A stretch of DNA of 64,000 nucleotides from NCBI RefSeq assembly GCF_947387555.1, contig NZ_CANDNZ010000019.1:1-64000 (forward strand), given 5' to 3'. Positions within the stretch are counted from its first letter, which is position 1. Each line of letters begins with the position of its first letter. Positions 1 to 10,800 of the stretch are shown piece by piece. Below the pieces are notes generated by a model, which searched no databases, had not been told where the DNA came from, and saw only the letters and a program-made list of their open reading frames with translations. This stretch comes from Thalassomonas sp. RHCl1. Its GTDB lineage: Bacteria; Pseudomonadota; Gammaproteobacteria; Enterobacterales; Alteromonadaceae. The translations under genes and the position numbers were made by a program.

Positions 1-7
1 TTTATGT

Positions 8-83
8 GGGTCGTTAGCTCAGTTGGTAGAGCAGTTGGCTTTTAACCAATTTGTCGAAGGTTCAAATCCTTCACGACCCACCA
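8..83 (+). tRNA. tRNA-Lys (UUU)
   Basis: A 76-nt cloverleaf can be folded by eye. The acceptor stem pairs GGGTCGT (8-14) with ACGACCC (73-79), the D-arm has the usual AGCTCAGTTGGTAGAGC, and the TTCAAATCC T-loop is present. The anticodon stem GTTGG/CCAAT closes loop CTTTTAA with anticodon TTT at 41-43, so this is tRNA-Lys. The CCA end is encoded at 81-83. Confidence 0.97.
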
Positions 84-393
84 CGTCTTCTTATTCCCTT
101 TTAAATATCTGAATTAAGCGATTTTCTAACCTTCTTAACATAGATTATCTCTGAAGATGCAAGCCTTTCATAAACCACCACTGCATTTACCTTTTGGGTT
201 TTTCTCCTTTTCTGCAATAGCCAAAAATTTAGAGAGTACTTGAAGCCTTATGGCCTGTCTCCTAATCATGCTTAACTTTATTGGGGGGATGAAAAACAGG
301 TAATCATTCCGGGCTTTAGATGCGGATAAAGCTGCAGCACCTGACTTGAGATGCAGCAGCTTTAATGCTTGCAGGTGTTTATAGGTCGCCAGC
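84..393. other. Intergenic stretch, nothing recognised
   Basis: About 310 bp between tRNA-Lys and the 3' end of the SymE-like gene. I see no convincing ORF, no strong hairpin with a T-run and no known RNA motif. It is A/T-rich and could hold the 3' processing region of the tRNA transcript. Confidence 0.5.
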
Positions 394-657
394 TTAATTG
401 ACTTGTTTAGGTTTGATGAGTATCTCCTCCGTGTTTATCACAATACTGACCTTACGGCCGATAGCAAAACCGGCCTGCCTGAGCCATTTCCCCCTGAGCA
501 CAATACAAGGCTCAAGGTTTACCGGGACATAGTTAATGCCGATGCCGCGGGTTTTGGCTGCCGACTCGCAGATAGTTTCCAGCACGGTAAACTGCCGATA
601 AATGGGATAATTTACTTTTGCCGGGGCGGGGTCTGACGTATGATTATAATCAGCCAT
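394..657 (-). CDS. SymE-family type I toxin-like protein
   Basis: An 87-residue protein whose C-terminal half carries the SymE pattern: PCIVLRGKWLRQAGFAIGR followed by KVSIVIN and a short hydrophobic strand. This is the swapped-hairpin AbrB-like fold of SymE toxins. In E. coli, SymE is an SOS-induced, nucleic-acid-associated toxin repressed by the antisense RNA SymR. The open frame runs upstream to a GTG at 783, but I chose ATG 657 because AAGGAG lies 6 nt before it and the GTG has no ribosome-binding site. SymE relatives in marine gammaproteobacteria are often not proven toxins. No antisense promoter or SymR-like RNA can be identified from sequence alone, so family membership is the claim, not toxicity. 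Confidence 0.75.
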   Translation of the reverse strand: MADYNHTSDPAPAKVNYPIYRQFTVLETICESAAKTRGIGINYVPVNLEPCIVLRGKWLRQAGFAIGRKVSIVINTEEILIKPKQVN

Positions 658-1077
658 GACGTACTCCTTGGGAAGTTCGTTGTGGTTAGCGACCTCTGGG
701 TGGTGTGAACACTCAGGGGTTGCGACTTTAGTTACGGCTTTAGTGCCGCAGGTGGTAACAAAGGGAACAGCTATTGTTGCCACCTTTAACTAAAGACTGC
801 GTGGCTGGGTAAATCAACACCGGGCAGGGCTCTTTTTAAAGGGAATAATGCTGGAGATGTCCGTTAAAATTTACAGTGTTGGCTTGCAGCTGATTTGTGT
901 AGAAGAGACAACCTTTCGCCACCTGGATGCTGGTGCTGTTTGATATATCAAACCCTAGAGTCTAATTACTTTTAGTTATTATGCTATCCCCTTAATTTTC
1001 CAGAACTTTACTTAGTACACTTTACCCTTGCTTTATCGTATAATTGCCCTGTTTTTAAAGCATTAACGAGATTTGTA
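658..1077. other. Intergenic region between symE-like gene and nadA
   Basis: This divergent spacer holds the upstream region of the SymE-like gene, a perfect 14-bp palindrome TTTGATATATCAAA at 939-952, and a good -10 hexamer for nadA at 1039-1044. No further gene is supported. Confidence 0.5.
1039..1044 (+). promoter_or_regulatory. Probable nadA -10 element
   Basis: TATAAT at 1039-1044 would place the transcription start near 1051, about 27 bp before the nadA ATG. The hexamer 17 bp upstream (TACACT) is a poor -35, so the promoter may need help or be weak. Confidence 0.45.
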
Positions 1078-2136
1078 ATGACGCAAGCCAATTTAGCCGT
1101 GGAATTTGATTTTCAATATCCTGCCAAACCTAAGCCCTTAACTAGCGAAGAAAAAGCACAATATAAAGAAGAAATCAAACAACTGCTAAAAGAGAAAAAT
1201 GCCGTATTAGTGGCACACTACTACACCGACCCTGAAATTCAGGCGTTAGCGGAAGAAACCGGTGGTTGTGTTGCCGACTCATTAGAAATGGCACGATTTG
1301 GTAATCAACATCCTGCCGATACCCTGATTGTTGCCGGTGTGAAATTTATGGGGGAAACCGCAAAAATCCTTACACCGGAAAAAACTGTTTTAATGCCTGA
1401 GCTGGAAGCGACCTGTTCATTAGACTTAGGTTGCCCGATTGAAGAGTTCTCTGCCTTTTGTGACCAGCACCCGGATCATACCGTAGTCGTGTATGCCAAT
1501 ACCTCGGCAGCGGTAAAAGCCCGTGCCGACTGGGTCGTAACCTCAAGTATCGCCCTTGAAATTGTCGATATGCTGGAAAGCGAAGGCAAACCGATCATCT
1601 GGGGCCCGGATCGTCACCTGGGTTCATACATAGAAAAACAAACAGGCGCCGAAATGCTGATGTGGCAGGGCGCTTGTATTGTGCATGACGAGTTTAAAGC
1701 CAAAGCGTTAAGAGACTTAAAAGTACAGTACCCGGACGCTGCCGTTCTGGTTCACCCGGAATCTCCGGCAAATGTTGTTGAAATTGCCGATGCCGTAGGC
1801 TCAACCAGTCAGCTGATCAAAGCCAGCCAGGAAATGGATAACGAAACCTTTATCGTCGCCACTGATAAGGGCATCTTCTATAAAATGGAACAGGCCAGCC
1901 CGCATAAAAAATTCATTGAAGCGCCAACCGGCGGCAACGGTGCCACCTGTCGCAGCTGTGCCTTATGCCCCTGGATGGCAATGAACGGCTTAGCTTCGAT
2001 TAAAGCGGCATTAGAAAGCCCGGCAGGCCGTGAAATCAATGTTGACCCGGCGCTGGCAGAAAAAGCTTTGATCCCGCTGCACCGCATGCTTAATTTTGCC
2101 GCAGAGAATAAACTGAAAGTAAAAGGCAACGCGTAA
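1078..2136 (+). CDS. nadA: Quinolinate synthase NadA
   Basis: A 352-residue protein, the normal length for bacterial NadA. NadA condenses iminoaspartate with dihydroxyacetone phosphate to quinolinate in de novo NAD synthesis, in the cytosol, using an oxygen-sensitive [4Fe-4S] cluster. Family signatures are clear: [18 protein letters not shown] near the N terminus, [22 protein letters not shown], and the C-terminal [10 protein letters not shown] segment (CxxCxxC), which with the conserved ATC and GAC cysteines supplies the cluster ligands. The start is preceded only by a weak ACGAG site, but the N terminus matches the family length. A rho-independent terminator follows within 65 bp, so it is probably monocistronic. 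Confidence 0.97.
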   Translation: MTQANLAVEFDFQYPAKPKPLTSEEKAQYKEEIKQLLKEKNAVLVAHYYTDPEIQALAEETGGCVADSLEMARFGNQHPADTLIVAGVKFMGETAKILTPEKTVLMPELEATCSLDLGCPIEEFSAFCDQHPDHTVVVYANTSAAVKARADWVVTSSIALEIVDMLESEGKPIIWGPDRHLGSYIEKQTGAEMLMWQGACIVHDEFKAKALRDLKVQYPDAAVLVHPESPANVVEIADAVGSTSQLIKASQEMDNETFIVATDKGIFYKMEQASPHKKFIEAPTGGNGATCRSCALCPWMAMNGLASIKAALESPAGREINVDPALAEKALIPLHRMLNFAAENKLKVKGNA

Positions 2137-2199
2137 ATTTTCGCTAATAAGCCTAATTTATCAGCAAACAGTTAGTTTTTTTGATAAAAAGTTAAAAAT

Positions 2200-2224
2200 A
2201 GCCTTGCACCCGCAAGGCTTTTTT
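2200..2224 (+). terminator. Rho-independent terminator after nadA
   Basis: Stem AGCCTTGC (2200-2207), loop ACCC, stem GCAAGGCT (2212-2219), then a T-run. It lies 64 bp after the nadA stop. Confidence 0.85.
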
Positions 2225-2279
2225 CCTACCATAGCGCAGCTTTCAGCGAACGAGCAAATTCAGCTAAAAGTAACAATCT

Positions 2280-2367
2280 GGTGAGGTGTCCGAGTGGCCG
2301 AAGGAGCACGCCTGGAAAGTGTGTATACCGCAAGGTATCGAGGGTTCGAATCCCTCCCTCACCGCCA
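2280..2367 (+). tRNA. tRNA-Ser (GGA)
   Basis: An 88-nt class II tRNA. Acceptor GGTGAGG (2280-2286) pairs with CCTCACC (2357-2363). The anticodon stem CACGC/GTGTG closes loop CTGGAAA with anticodon GGA at 2314-2316. The long variable arm (ATACCGCAAGGTAT) is typical of tRNA-Ser, and the GGTTCGAATCC T-arm and CCA end are present. Confidence 0.97.
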
Positions 2368-2380
2368 TATTTAAAACGAA

Positions 2381-2405
2381 AAGCCCTGCAATCGCAGGGC
2401 TTTTT
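2381..2405 (+). terminator. Terminator after tRNA-Ser
   Basis: AAGCCCTGC (2381-2389), loop AATC, GCAGGGCTT (2394-2402), followed by T residues. A strong short hairpin directly behind the tRNA. Confidence 0.85.
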
Positions 2406-2474
2406 GCTATCTGCAGACTTATTTCTTAAGAGTCTGTTAGGGTTAACAGCTCACTTTCCAAAAGAGGTAATAAT

Positions 2475-2852
2475 ATGCGTTTGTTTTCTATCTATTTCGC
2501 ATGTCTCTTTTTAATCTCGATTACTATTGCCTGCTACTTAGCCTACCTGCCTATAGCGCTAATAATAAGTTATTGGTTGCTAAGTCTCTGCACTTTTGCC
2601 ATATACGCAATTGATAAATCAAAGGCCAGGAAAGGAGAATGGCGCGTTAAAGAAAAACACCTGCACTTGTTGGCTTTAATTGGTGGCTGGCCAGGCGCAA
2701 TGATTGCTCAGCAGCTGTTACGACATAAATCCAAGAAATTATCTTTTCGCCTGGTGTTGGCACTAACTGTATTGGTAAATATCAGTGCTTTTATTTGGTT
2801 TAGTCCCCAGGTAAAAGAACTGTTAAACGAATTAGCTAAATTGTTTTATTAG
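2475..2852 (+). CDS. DUF1294 family membrane protein
   Basis: A 125-residue protein with the DUF1294 signature: IYAIDKSKARKGEWRVKE, then LHLLALIGGWPGAMIAQQLLRHKSKK and a final hydrophobic helix. Three to four membrane segments are visible (about residues 4-22, 26-44, 60-75 and 92-112). The function of DUF1294 is unknown; in other bacteria it is often fused to a cold-shock domain, absent here. An AAGAGG site sits 8 nt before the ATG. It follows the tRNA-Ser terminator and looks monocistronic. Confidence 0.85.
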   Translation: MRLFSIYFACLFLISITIACYLAYLPIALIISYWLLSLCTFAIYAIDKSKARKGEWRVKEKHLHLLALIGGWPGAMIAQQLLRHKSKKLSFRLVLALTVLVNISAFIWFSPQVKELLNELAKLFY

Positions 2853-3020
2853 CAGAGTTAATCTTGTCGCAATGTTTGACTTATAAGATTAGAAATGCAG
2901 ATTTATTCACATTTAAGTGCCTAATTCTTATCTGATTGTTAAGGTCTAAAATAAAGAAAGTGTTAGCCGGGGCGTTTTTTTAATTAGCCTTTGGGTATGC
3001 CTGGGGGCTAATGTCCCATT

Positions 3021-3359
3021 TTATAAAAGGTGATCAAAACTACCTTTCTGAAAAGCGGACTCTACGTAATAGAGGATTTTTTCATATATCCCCATCTGTA
3101 CGTCGTCAAATTTAAGCTCGTGTTCCTCATTAAATTTAGGATGCTCATCATCATAATACGGATACATCAGCCTGGCTTTTTTCTTTTCAATAACGGCTAA
3201 ATCAATGAGAGCTTCAGCTTCCTCTTGACTGAGAAATATCGGTGGTTTTGCCTTTGTATCAGGAAAAGCATCTTTTAAAATTTGATAGCCTTCTTTATGG
3301 ACTATTTGAGCGATGTCTTCGACAAGCTCAATTGGCATTAATACTTCACGTTTAATCAT
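3021..3359 (-). CDS. Conserved-looking hypothetical protein, 112 aa
   Basis: I do not recognise this family. The protein is soluble and acidic, with no signal peptide or membrane segment. It has a helical N-terminal half (ELVEDIAQIVHKEGYQILKD) and a charged middle with MYPYYDDEHPKF. The start is supported by AGGAAGG about 6 nt upstream of ATG 3359; a second ATG at codon 8 is possible. It lies upstream of and co-directional with no obvious operon partner. Confidence 0.65.
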   Translation of the reverse strand: MIKREVLMPIELVEDIAQIVHKEGYQILKDAFPDTKAKPPIFLSQEEAEALIDLAVIEKKKARLMYPYYDDEHPKFNEEHELKFDDVQMGIYEKILYYVESAFQKGSFDHLL

Positions 3360-3594
3360 AAACTTACCTTCCTCGATAGCGCACCAGAGAATTTTTCTAT
3401 TATCTTGCCTTGCCTGTCAATTTTGACATTATAAGGTTTCCTTATCGCTGCAGGTTTGTAAGTAATACGGTAAGGTTCAAGCACAGACATTCATTTCAGG
3501 GTGTAGAGAAACGGTTGAGCTTGGTATTCTTACCTGGCTTGAGTCTGTTTCTCTATTAGCTCCGTGTTGTGTGCTTGGGGCTGCTGATATCCGG

Positions 3595-3858
3595 TCATTG
3601 ATTTCTTTGGGAATTAATCGCATCAACTATTTTATTGGTTGAAAAGAGTTTCGTAATGCCTAGGGTTGAAGCCGCCTGGTTGGTGACATTTGCTTGCTGT
3701 TGGGCATATACCGCGTTGGCGGCGGCCATGGCTACAGAGTTACCTATGGTTTGATATAAACTGCCCATGGCCATAGCCGGGGCTTCTGCCACTACTTTTG
3801 TATTAGTGGTCGTTACTGTATCAATAACGGCTCCATTAATTGTTTCTGGTTGCGACAT
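3595..3858 (-). CDS. rebB: RebB-family R-body (killing trait) protein
   Basis: An 87-residue protein matching the Reb/'killing trait' family: a short N terminus, then IDTVTTTNTKVVAEAPAMAM, GSLYQTIGNSVAMAAANAVY and AQQQANVTNQAASTLGI. Reb proteins are the small helical subunits that polymerise into R-bodies, coiled ribbons that extend and rupture membranes, first described in Caedibacter and later in Azorhizobium and many proteobacteria. Characterised R-body loci carry several reb genes; here I see only one, with no second paralogue nearby. A purine-rich GGGAAGAAG precedes the ATG. Family assignment is firm by motif; assembly into an R-body is unproven. Confidence 0.8.
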   Translation of the reverse strand: MSQPETINGAVIDTVTTTNTKVVAEAPAMAMGSLYQTIGNSVAMAAANAVYAQQQANVTNQAASTLGITKLFSTNKIVDAINSQRNQ

Positions 3859-4052
3859 TTGGCTTCTTCCCTGATGTAGTTAGCTTAATATGAGTATTGT
3901 TGGGTAAGTAAAGGCTGTAAAGCTAGCTTATTCAATTCCCCCCTTGCTAACAGGGGGAAACTGAAAGGTGAAAGGCATTAAGTTAATGAGAAAACTCTGC
4001 TTATTTTGACTGGTTTTGAGAGTATTCGTTAACTTGAGCCGTGAGTTTTCCG

Positions 4053-4880
4053 TTAAGGGGCTGCCATAATTGAATCAATAACCGTTGAAAAGGTTTGATA
4101 GCCCTGAGCGCCGACGATCAGGCGGCCATTGACCAGTTTGTCCCCTTCGATGCGGCCGATAAAAAAGCTCGGTGTGCCGCTGATGCCGAGGGAGGCTGCC
4201 AGTCCCTGATCTTCACTGACTTCTTCTATGTGGCGTTTATCGCTGCTGCACAGTTTAAATTGCTCCAGGTCGAGCTTTAATTCGCCTGCCAGTTCCTGAT
4301 AGCGTTGGGGGCTTAACTCGCGGATATTGCTGAACAGGCTGTCACGCATTTGCCAGTAAGCGCCTTGTGCCAGGGCACAGTTGGCGGCCACAGCTGCGCC
4401 TTGTGCCTGGGGATGAAAGTCGAGCGGGAAGTCCCGGGCGATATAACGGACTTTGCCGGTTTTGATGTAATTTTTCTTGATGGCGGGGAAGGTTTGATCG
4501 GCAAAACGTTTGCAGTAGGGGCATTGAAAGTCGGAGAACTCGACAATGGCGATAGTGGCATCCTCACTGCCCAGTAAGGGGTCATTACCGTCTAAATCCA
4601 ATGCCAGCTGGGCGGGCAGGGGCTTGGCCACCGGCTCCGGGGTATCCATGGCGATTTTATGAATATCGGTGACCGCCTGGCGAATGGCGGCCACTTCCCG
4701 CTTTAATTGCTTTAAATCGTCCCGCATCGCCAGGATAGCTGCATTGGCCTCCTGGCTTTGCTGTTGCTGTGCCTGCTTTTGTTGTTGCGCCAAACTCGTG
4801 TTGGTTTTGCTGCATGCCGTTAAGGTGACTACTAGTGTTAGCACTATTATTAGCAATAAAGGGAGTTTGGTGCTGTTCAT
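4053..4880 (-). CDS. DsbA-family thiol-disulfide oxidoreductase lipoprotein
   Basis: A 275-residue protein. Residues 1-23 form a lipoprotein signal (LTLVVTLTAC lipobox), followed by a Gln-rich coiled-coil linker (about 28-75). The rest is a Thioredoxin_4/DsbA-like domain: VEFSDFQCPYCKRFADQTFP contains the CPYC redox motif, DFPLDFHPQA and CALAQGAYWQMRD follow, and SLGISGTPSFFIG carries the cis-Pro loop. It is probably an envelope-anchored disulfide oxidase or isomerase. The ATG lies 2 bp after the stop of the giant Big_5 gene, with GGAG inside that gene's end, so the two are almost certainly co-transcribed. Its likely clients are the cysteine-bearing exported proteins of the same operon (inference). 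Confidence 0.88.
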   Translation of the reverse strand: MNSTKLPLLLIIVLTLVVTLTACSKTNTSLAQQQKQAQQQQSQEANAAILAMRDDLKQLKREVAAIRQAVTDIHKIAMDTPEPVAKPLPAQLALDLDGNDPLLGSEDATIAIVEFSDFQCPYCKRFADQTFPAIKKNYIKTGKVRYIARDFPLDFHPQAQGAAVAANCALAQGAYWQMRDSLFSNIRELSPQRYQELAGELKLDLEQFKLCSSDKRHIEEVSEDQGLAASLGISGTPSFFIGRIEGDKLVNGRLIVGAQGYQTFSTVIDSIMAAP

Positions 4881-4882
4881 AT

Positions 4883-7800
4883 TTAAGGCTCCGTGGTGAA
4901 GTTACTGGGCACTGAGGTGCCGCTAAATGAATTATTAGCCAAATCCCGCAATCCCGAAAGTGTCCGCACCCGATAGCTGGTATTATTGACCAGATCTTCA
5001 TCGGGGGTGAAGGTCACCGTCATCTGGTCGGCGCTAAGACTGTAGCTGCCGCTGACCGCGGTGCAGCAGGGGGAAGTGCGCTCGATAAAGAAATTGCCGG
5101 GTAAGGTCAGGGCGTTGATCGGCTCACTAAATACGGCTACCGAGGTGGTGCCGACCGGGACATTGCTGCTGGAATTAACCGGGGTAATGGATATCAGGGT
5201 TGGCCTGGTGGTATCTGTGTTTGTTCCTGTGGTAAAGCTTGAGCTGACCGGTGCGGCAAGCACATTGGTCGCCAGATCTTCCACGCCGCTGATATCTATC
5301 GTATGCAGCTCAGAGCCGGTTAAATCGCTCATAGGTGTCAGGGTTACCCTGCGGTTACCGTTGCTTAAGCTTCTAGTGACGGCGACCAGGCCACTGGTAT
5401 CACTTAAGGTAATCCCCGCCAGACTTTCATTGCGGATGGCTTCATCAAATTCCACCATCACCTGGCTATTGACCGATACCCCGGAAAAACCGTCTGTCGG
5501 GCTGATGCCGGTCACCACCGGCGCTGTGTTGTCTTCTGCGTCGCTGGTGGTAAAGTTAGCCGGTACCGAGGTGCTGCCATAGGTATTATTGGCCAGATCA
5601 CGTACCCCGGTGAGCAAGCGGATACGGTAGCTGTGGGAAGTATCTAAGTTGCTGTCAGGGGTAAAGGTGGCGCTGAGGCGGTTACTGGCCACCTGTACCG
5701 TGCCGGCAACGGCGGGACAGCAGGGATTGGTACTTTCTATAAAGAAGCTGCTGGTGGTTACGGATAAGGGATTGACCCGCTCGGTGAAGGTGACTTGTGC
5801 TACCAGGTTGGTGGGGACATTGGTGGCATTGTTAAACGGATCTACCGATGCCAATAACGGCCGGCTAAAGTCAACGCTATCTTGTGTGGTAAACAAGCTG
5901 ACAACCGGTGCGGCGATAACATTATCGGCCAGGTCTTTTACGCCGTCTATGGTCAGGGTATGAAGCTCATTGGCATTTAACGGGTTGCGCGGGGTAATAA
6001 TTAAGTTGCGGTTACCGTTGCTTAAGGCAAACAAGAGATCGATATCGCCTGTACTGTCGCTCAAGGTGATACCGGTCAGGCCATCGCTTTGCACCGGCTC
6101 GTCAAAATGCACTTCCATTACTGCATTAATCGGCACGTCGGTTAAGTTATTATCCGGGCTGATCGCCACCACAGTCGGCGCGGTTAAGTCTTCAACCGCG
6201 CTGGTGGTAAAGCTGGTGGTTGGCATAAAGAAGCTGTTACCGGCATAGTCTGTGGGTACAGCTCCTGAGCGGAATACGCTATGGCTGGTGTTTAAGTTCA
6301 AACCGCTGTCGGGTACAAACATCATGGTACGGGCATCACCACTGAGGCTTTGGCTAAAGGGCAGGTTGGTGAAGGTGGTATTTTCCCGGAGCACTGCGCC
6401 GATATGGGCAAAAATGGCCGGATCGAGCGGTTCGTTAACCTCCATTTCAATCACGGCATTGACCGGTACATCGACGGAGCCGCTGACCGGGGTATTGCGT
6501 ACGAATACCGGTGATACGGTATCGGGCTGTACTCCCGTGGTAAAGGAGGTGGTTTGGCTGCTGACAATATTGCCTGCCAGATCTTCCACGCCGCTGACGG
6601 TTAAGTCATAAGCCGTGTTGGCACTTAGCGGATTGTGGGGCACGACAGAGACCAGGAACTGGCCGTCGCTAAAGCTTTGGCTGGAGATACTGCAGGAGAT
6701 GGCGCCGCCGCTGCCGTCATTGATCTCTATGTTACTGTCGCCTAGGGCGGTCATATTAATTGCTTCATCAAACAAGACCCGGATAAGGGCATTGATGGGA
6801 ATATCAACACTGCCATCAGGCGGTGAGACCGAAACTATACCCGGTGCGCTGTTATCTTCGCCGGTGCCGGTGGCGAAGAAGCGGGTAAAGTTACCAAAGG
6901 TTGGTTGCTGACCGTCGAGATCCCTCAACCCGTTAAATAAGCGGTAGAAGTAGTTGGTACTGTCACTGAGGTTGGCGTCCGGGGTGATGCGGATAATTCT
7001 GTCCCCGACCAGGGTGACGGTTGTGGCAACGAGATCGGCACTGCCGAAGTTTTCCCTGATTTCAACATTGGTATTATTGACTGTTGACGGGTCTAGCGCT
7101 TGGTTGAACTTAATATCAAACCGGCTGTTGACCAGGACATTATTGGTGCTTTGCTGGAACAGACTCTCATTAATGACCGCAGGGGCGATATTGGCATCAG
7201 CCAGTTCGGTGCGGAAAGAGCCCTGGTAATTGTTTAAGGCATTACCGCTGGTATCCTGGGCGCTTGGGTCAAGGAATATCTGGATCAGGGCGTTGTCGCT
7301 CCAGGGCGTATCCGGGGTAAAGGTAATGCTGCGGCCATCGCCGGTGATATCTGTGGTGCCGCTTACCAGGACGCCGTTTTGGGTGACATTTAAGGCATCG
7401 TTTATGGTCAGTTCATCCATGGGTTCGTTAATAAACAGGGTGAAATTGTTGTCAACCGGGACATTGCTGGCGCCATTATTGGGTCTTTGGCCAACCACTG
7501 AAGGCCTGCCGGTATCCAGTGCCGGTGCGGTGGTAAATTCCGAGCTGAAGTTGGCCAGGGCATTGCCCGACAGATCGCTGATACCGTCGGTGAGCATCAG
7601 GGTGATCAGGCTGTTGGCCGGTAAACTGTCATTGACGAACAGGGTGCGGTTATCGCTGGATAAACTGCGGGACGGGAATAAGCGGCTGCCGTTGGCGAAA
7701 AATTCCACGGTATTGCTGTTGACTGTATTCGGGCGCAGAGACTCGGAGAAAGTGATCACAACCGGGTTGTTGACTAAGCTGACGTCGGTGGCGCCGTCTG

Positions 7801-10800
7801 GCGGGGTGATCACTTGTACCGTTGGTGCCGTGGTATCCTGGAGCCCGGCGGGATCTATGGTGAAACTGGTCGGTACGCTGGTGCTGGCATAGGTATTGCC
7901 CGCCAGATCTTGCACGCTGTTAAACATTCTTAACCTGTAGGTTTGTCCGGCAACCAGCGGGTTTAACGGGGTAAAGCTGATGGTCTGGTCATTGTTGGAC
8001 AGGCTCAGGCTGCCGGCGATACGGGCGGTACCTCCCGAGGTTTGCTCAACAAAAACACTGCCCGAGGTAACCGTGAGCGGGTTGACCCTTTCGCTTAACG
8101 TTGCGGAGATCACCGCATTACTGGCGACAGTAGCGGCACCATTAACCGGGGAAGTGGAAACCAGGGTCGGACGGGTCGTGTCGGCATTGCTGTTGGTGAC
8201 TTCAAAATTGCTGCTAAAGGCGCCGCTGGTATTACCCGCCAGATCGGTTAAACCGCTGACATCAATCTGGTAGTTACCAATGGCCAGCAGTGCTGACGGG
8301 GTAAAGAAGATAGTGCGGCGGTCACTGCTTAAGCTGATAGTGCCGTCAAGTGGTACGCCGCCTGTGCTGACGACTATGGCATCGTCTGCTAAGTCCACCA
8401 GGGTTACGGCTTCATTGAGACGCACCGAGATCACGGCATTGGCGGGCACATTGCTGATGCCGTCGGTCAAGCTGTTACCGATAAAATCAGGTGCGCTGTT
8501 GTCTTCACCGTCACCGGTAATGAAATTTGCCGGTACCGAGGTACTGGAGTAGGTATTATCGGCAAAGTCACGTGCTCCGCTGAACATGCGGATGCGGTAA
8601 TTGGTTCTCGGTTTAAGCGGCTCGTCCGGGGTAAAGGAGGCATGGAGCAAGTCGGCGGAGACGGCTACCGTGCCGGTGACTTTTGGACAACAGGGTGAAG
8701 TCTGCTCAATAAAGAAAGTGTCGCTGTTAACGGATAACGGATTGAGGCGCTCGTTAAAGGAGATATGGGCCACCATATTGGTGGGTACATTGGTGCTGCT
8801 GTTGACCGGATCGGCAACCACTAAGGCCGGCCTGAAGAAATCAACGCCGTCTTCCGTGGTGAAGCTGGAGGTGACCGGGCCGGTGAGCAGGTTGTTGCTC
8901 AGGTCTTCTATATTGGCGATGCTGACGGTATGTAAGCTGTTTTCGGTCAGCAGGTTCTGCGGCACTAAAGTGACGGTACGGTTGCCGTTGCTAAATTGTT
9001 TGCTGACGGTCAGTGTGCCGCCGCTGTCGCTGAGGGTGATGCCCTCCAGGCTGGAGGTGCGTATCGGTTCATCAAAGTCTATTTGTACCCGGGCGTTTCT
9101 GGCAATGTCAGCCAGGCCATCTGACGGACTGATACCGGCCATCTGGGGCGCGGTGGTATCGGGATCAAATGAAGTGGTAAAGCTAAAGGTCCAGTTAAAG
9201 AGCTGGTTGTTGGCATAATCTGTCATGGTATTGCCGGAGCGGAATACGCTGTGGCTGCGGTTGACCAGCAGCGGATTATCCGGGGCGACGGTAACTTTAC
9301 GGGCATCGCTGCTTAAACTGCTGGTGACGGCCAAGTTCTGGAAGGTGGTGTTATCCCGTAATGTGGTACCGGCATGTTGGAACCTGGCCGGATCCAGGGC
9401 TTCGCTGACTTCAAAGTCGACCACGGAATTGACGGCAACATTGGTCGCGCCGTTAAAGGGGTTAGTGCGCACCAGGGCCGGTGATACCGTATCCGGCTGT
9501 ATGCCTGTGGTAAAGGAGGTGGTTTGTACGCTGATGCTGTTACCCACCAGATCTGTAATGCCGTCCAGGGTTAACTGGTGAACCGTGTTTTCTTTGAGCG
9601 GCGCATGGGGCACGATCAAAATTTCCTGTTGGCCGTCAGTAAAGTTCTGGCTGGAGATGGTACAGGCGATGGCATTGCCTGAGCCGTCATTAAGCTGCAC
9701 GTTAGTGTCATTAACTGAGCTTAAGTCGGTCAGCTCATCGACAAGCAGGCGGATCACGGCATTGGTGGGGATGTCTATCGCGGCATCCGGCGGTGATACT
9801 GCCAGTACATTCGGCGCGGTATTATCGCCGCCTGAGCCTGTTCTGAAGAAGCGGGTAAAGTTGCCGAAGTTGGGGGTCTGGCCGTCGAGGTCACGCAACC
9901 CCGGGAGTAAGCGGTAGAAATAGTTGGTACCTGTGGCAAGCGCTGCATTTGGGGTGATACGTATGGTATCGCCGCCAAGCAGGCTGACGGTCGCGCTGAT
10001 CAGGCCTCCGCCGCTGAAGTTTTCCTGTATAAAGGCATTGGTGCTGTTAACGGTTGTCGGATCGAGAGCTTCGCTAAATTCAATATCAAAAAAGCTGTTG
10101 GTTAAGAGCTCATTGGTGTTTTGCTGGAACAGGGATTCGCGGATCACAAACGGGCTGTCGCTGCTGCCGTCTGCCTGGGTCCTGAATGATCCCTGGTAGT
10201 TAAAGATGCTATTGCCTGAGGTATCTTTGGCATTGGTGTCTAAAAAGACCTGGATCAGGGCATTTGGCTGCCAATCGGCATCCGGGGTAAATTCGATATT
10301 ACGGCCATCACCGGTAATGGCTATGGTACCGGGTACGGCGTCGCCGTTTTGTGAAATATGCAGGGCGCCGGGCAGGGTGGTGATGTCCATAGGCTCGTTG
10401 GTAAAGAGCACCAGGCTTAAATCGGTGGCGACATTACTGGCGCCGTTACCAGGGCGCTGGCTAAACACCGAAGGCCTGCCGGTATCGGTCGGTGCGACCG
10501 TGGAGAATTCGCTGGTAAAGTTGTCCATGGCATTGCCGGCAAGATCGGTGACGTCATCGGTAATGATCACGGTTATGGTGCTGTTGCCGGGTAAGTTATC
10601 CCGCAGGGTCACGGTACGGTTGTCACTGGAGCGGGAAATAGACGGGAACAGCCGGATACTGTTGGCATAGAGCTCCATGGTTGAGCTGTTAACCGTACCC
10701 GGATTTAACGACTCGGTAAAGGTGACCACCACGGAAGTATTGATCACCCCGATATCGCTGGCGCCGTTATTGGGAGTGATCAGCTGTACCTGAGGTTTAG

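Noticed and set aside
939-952. TTTGATATATCAAA as an FNR box
   Set aside because: Half-sites TTGAT/ATCAA are separated by 2 bp, not the required 4.
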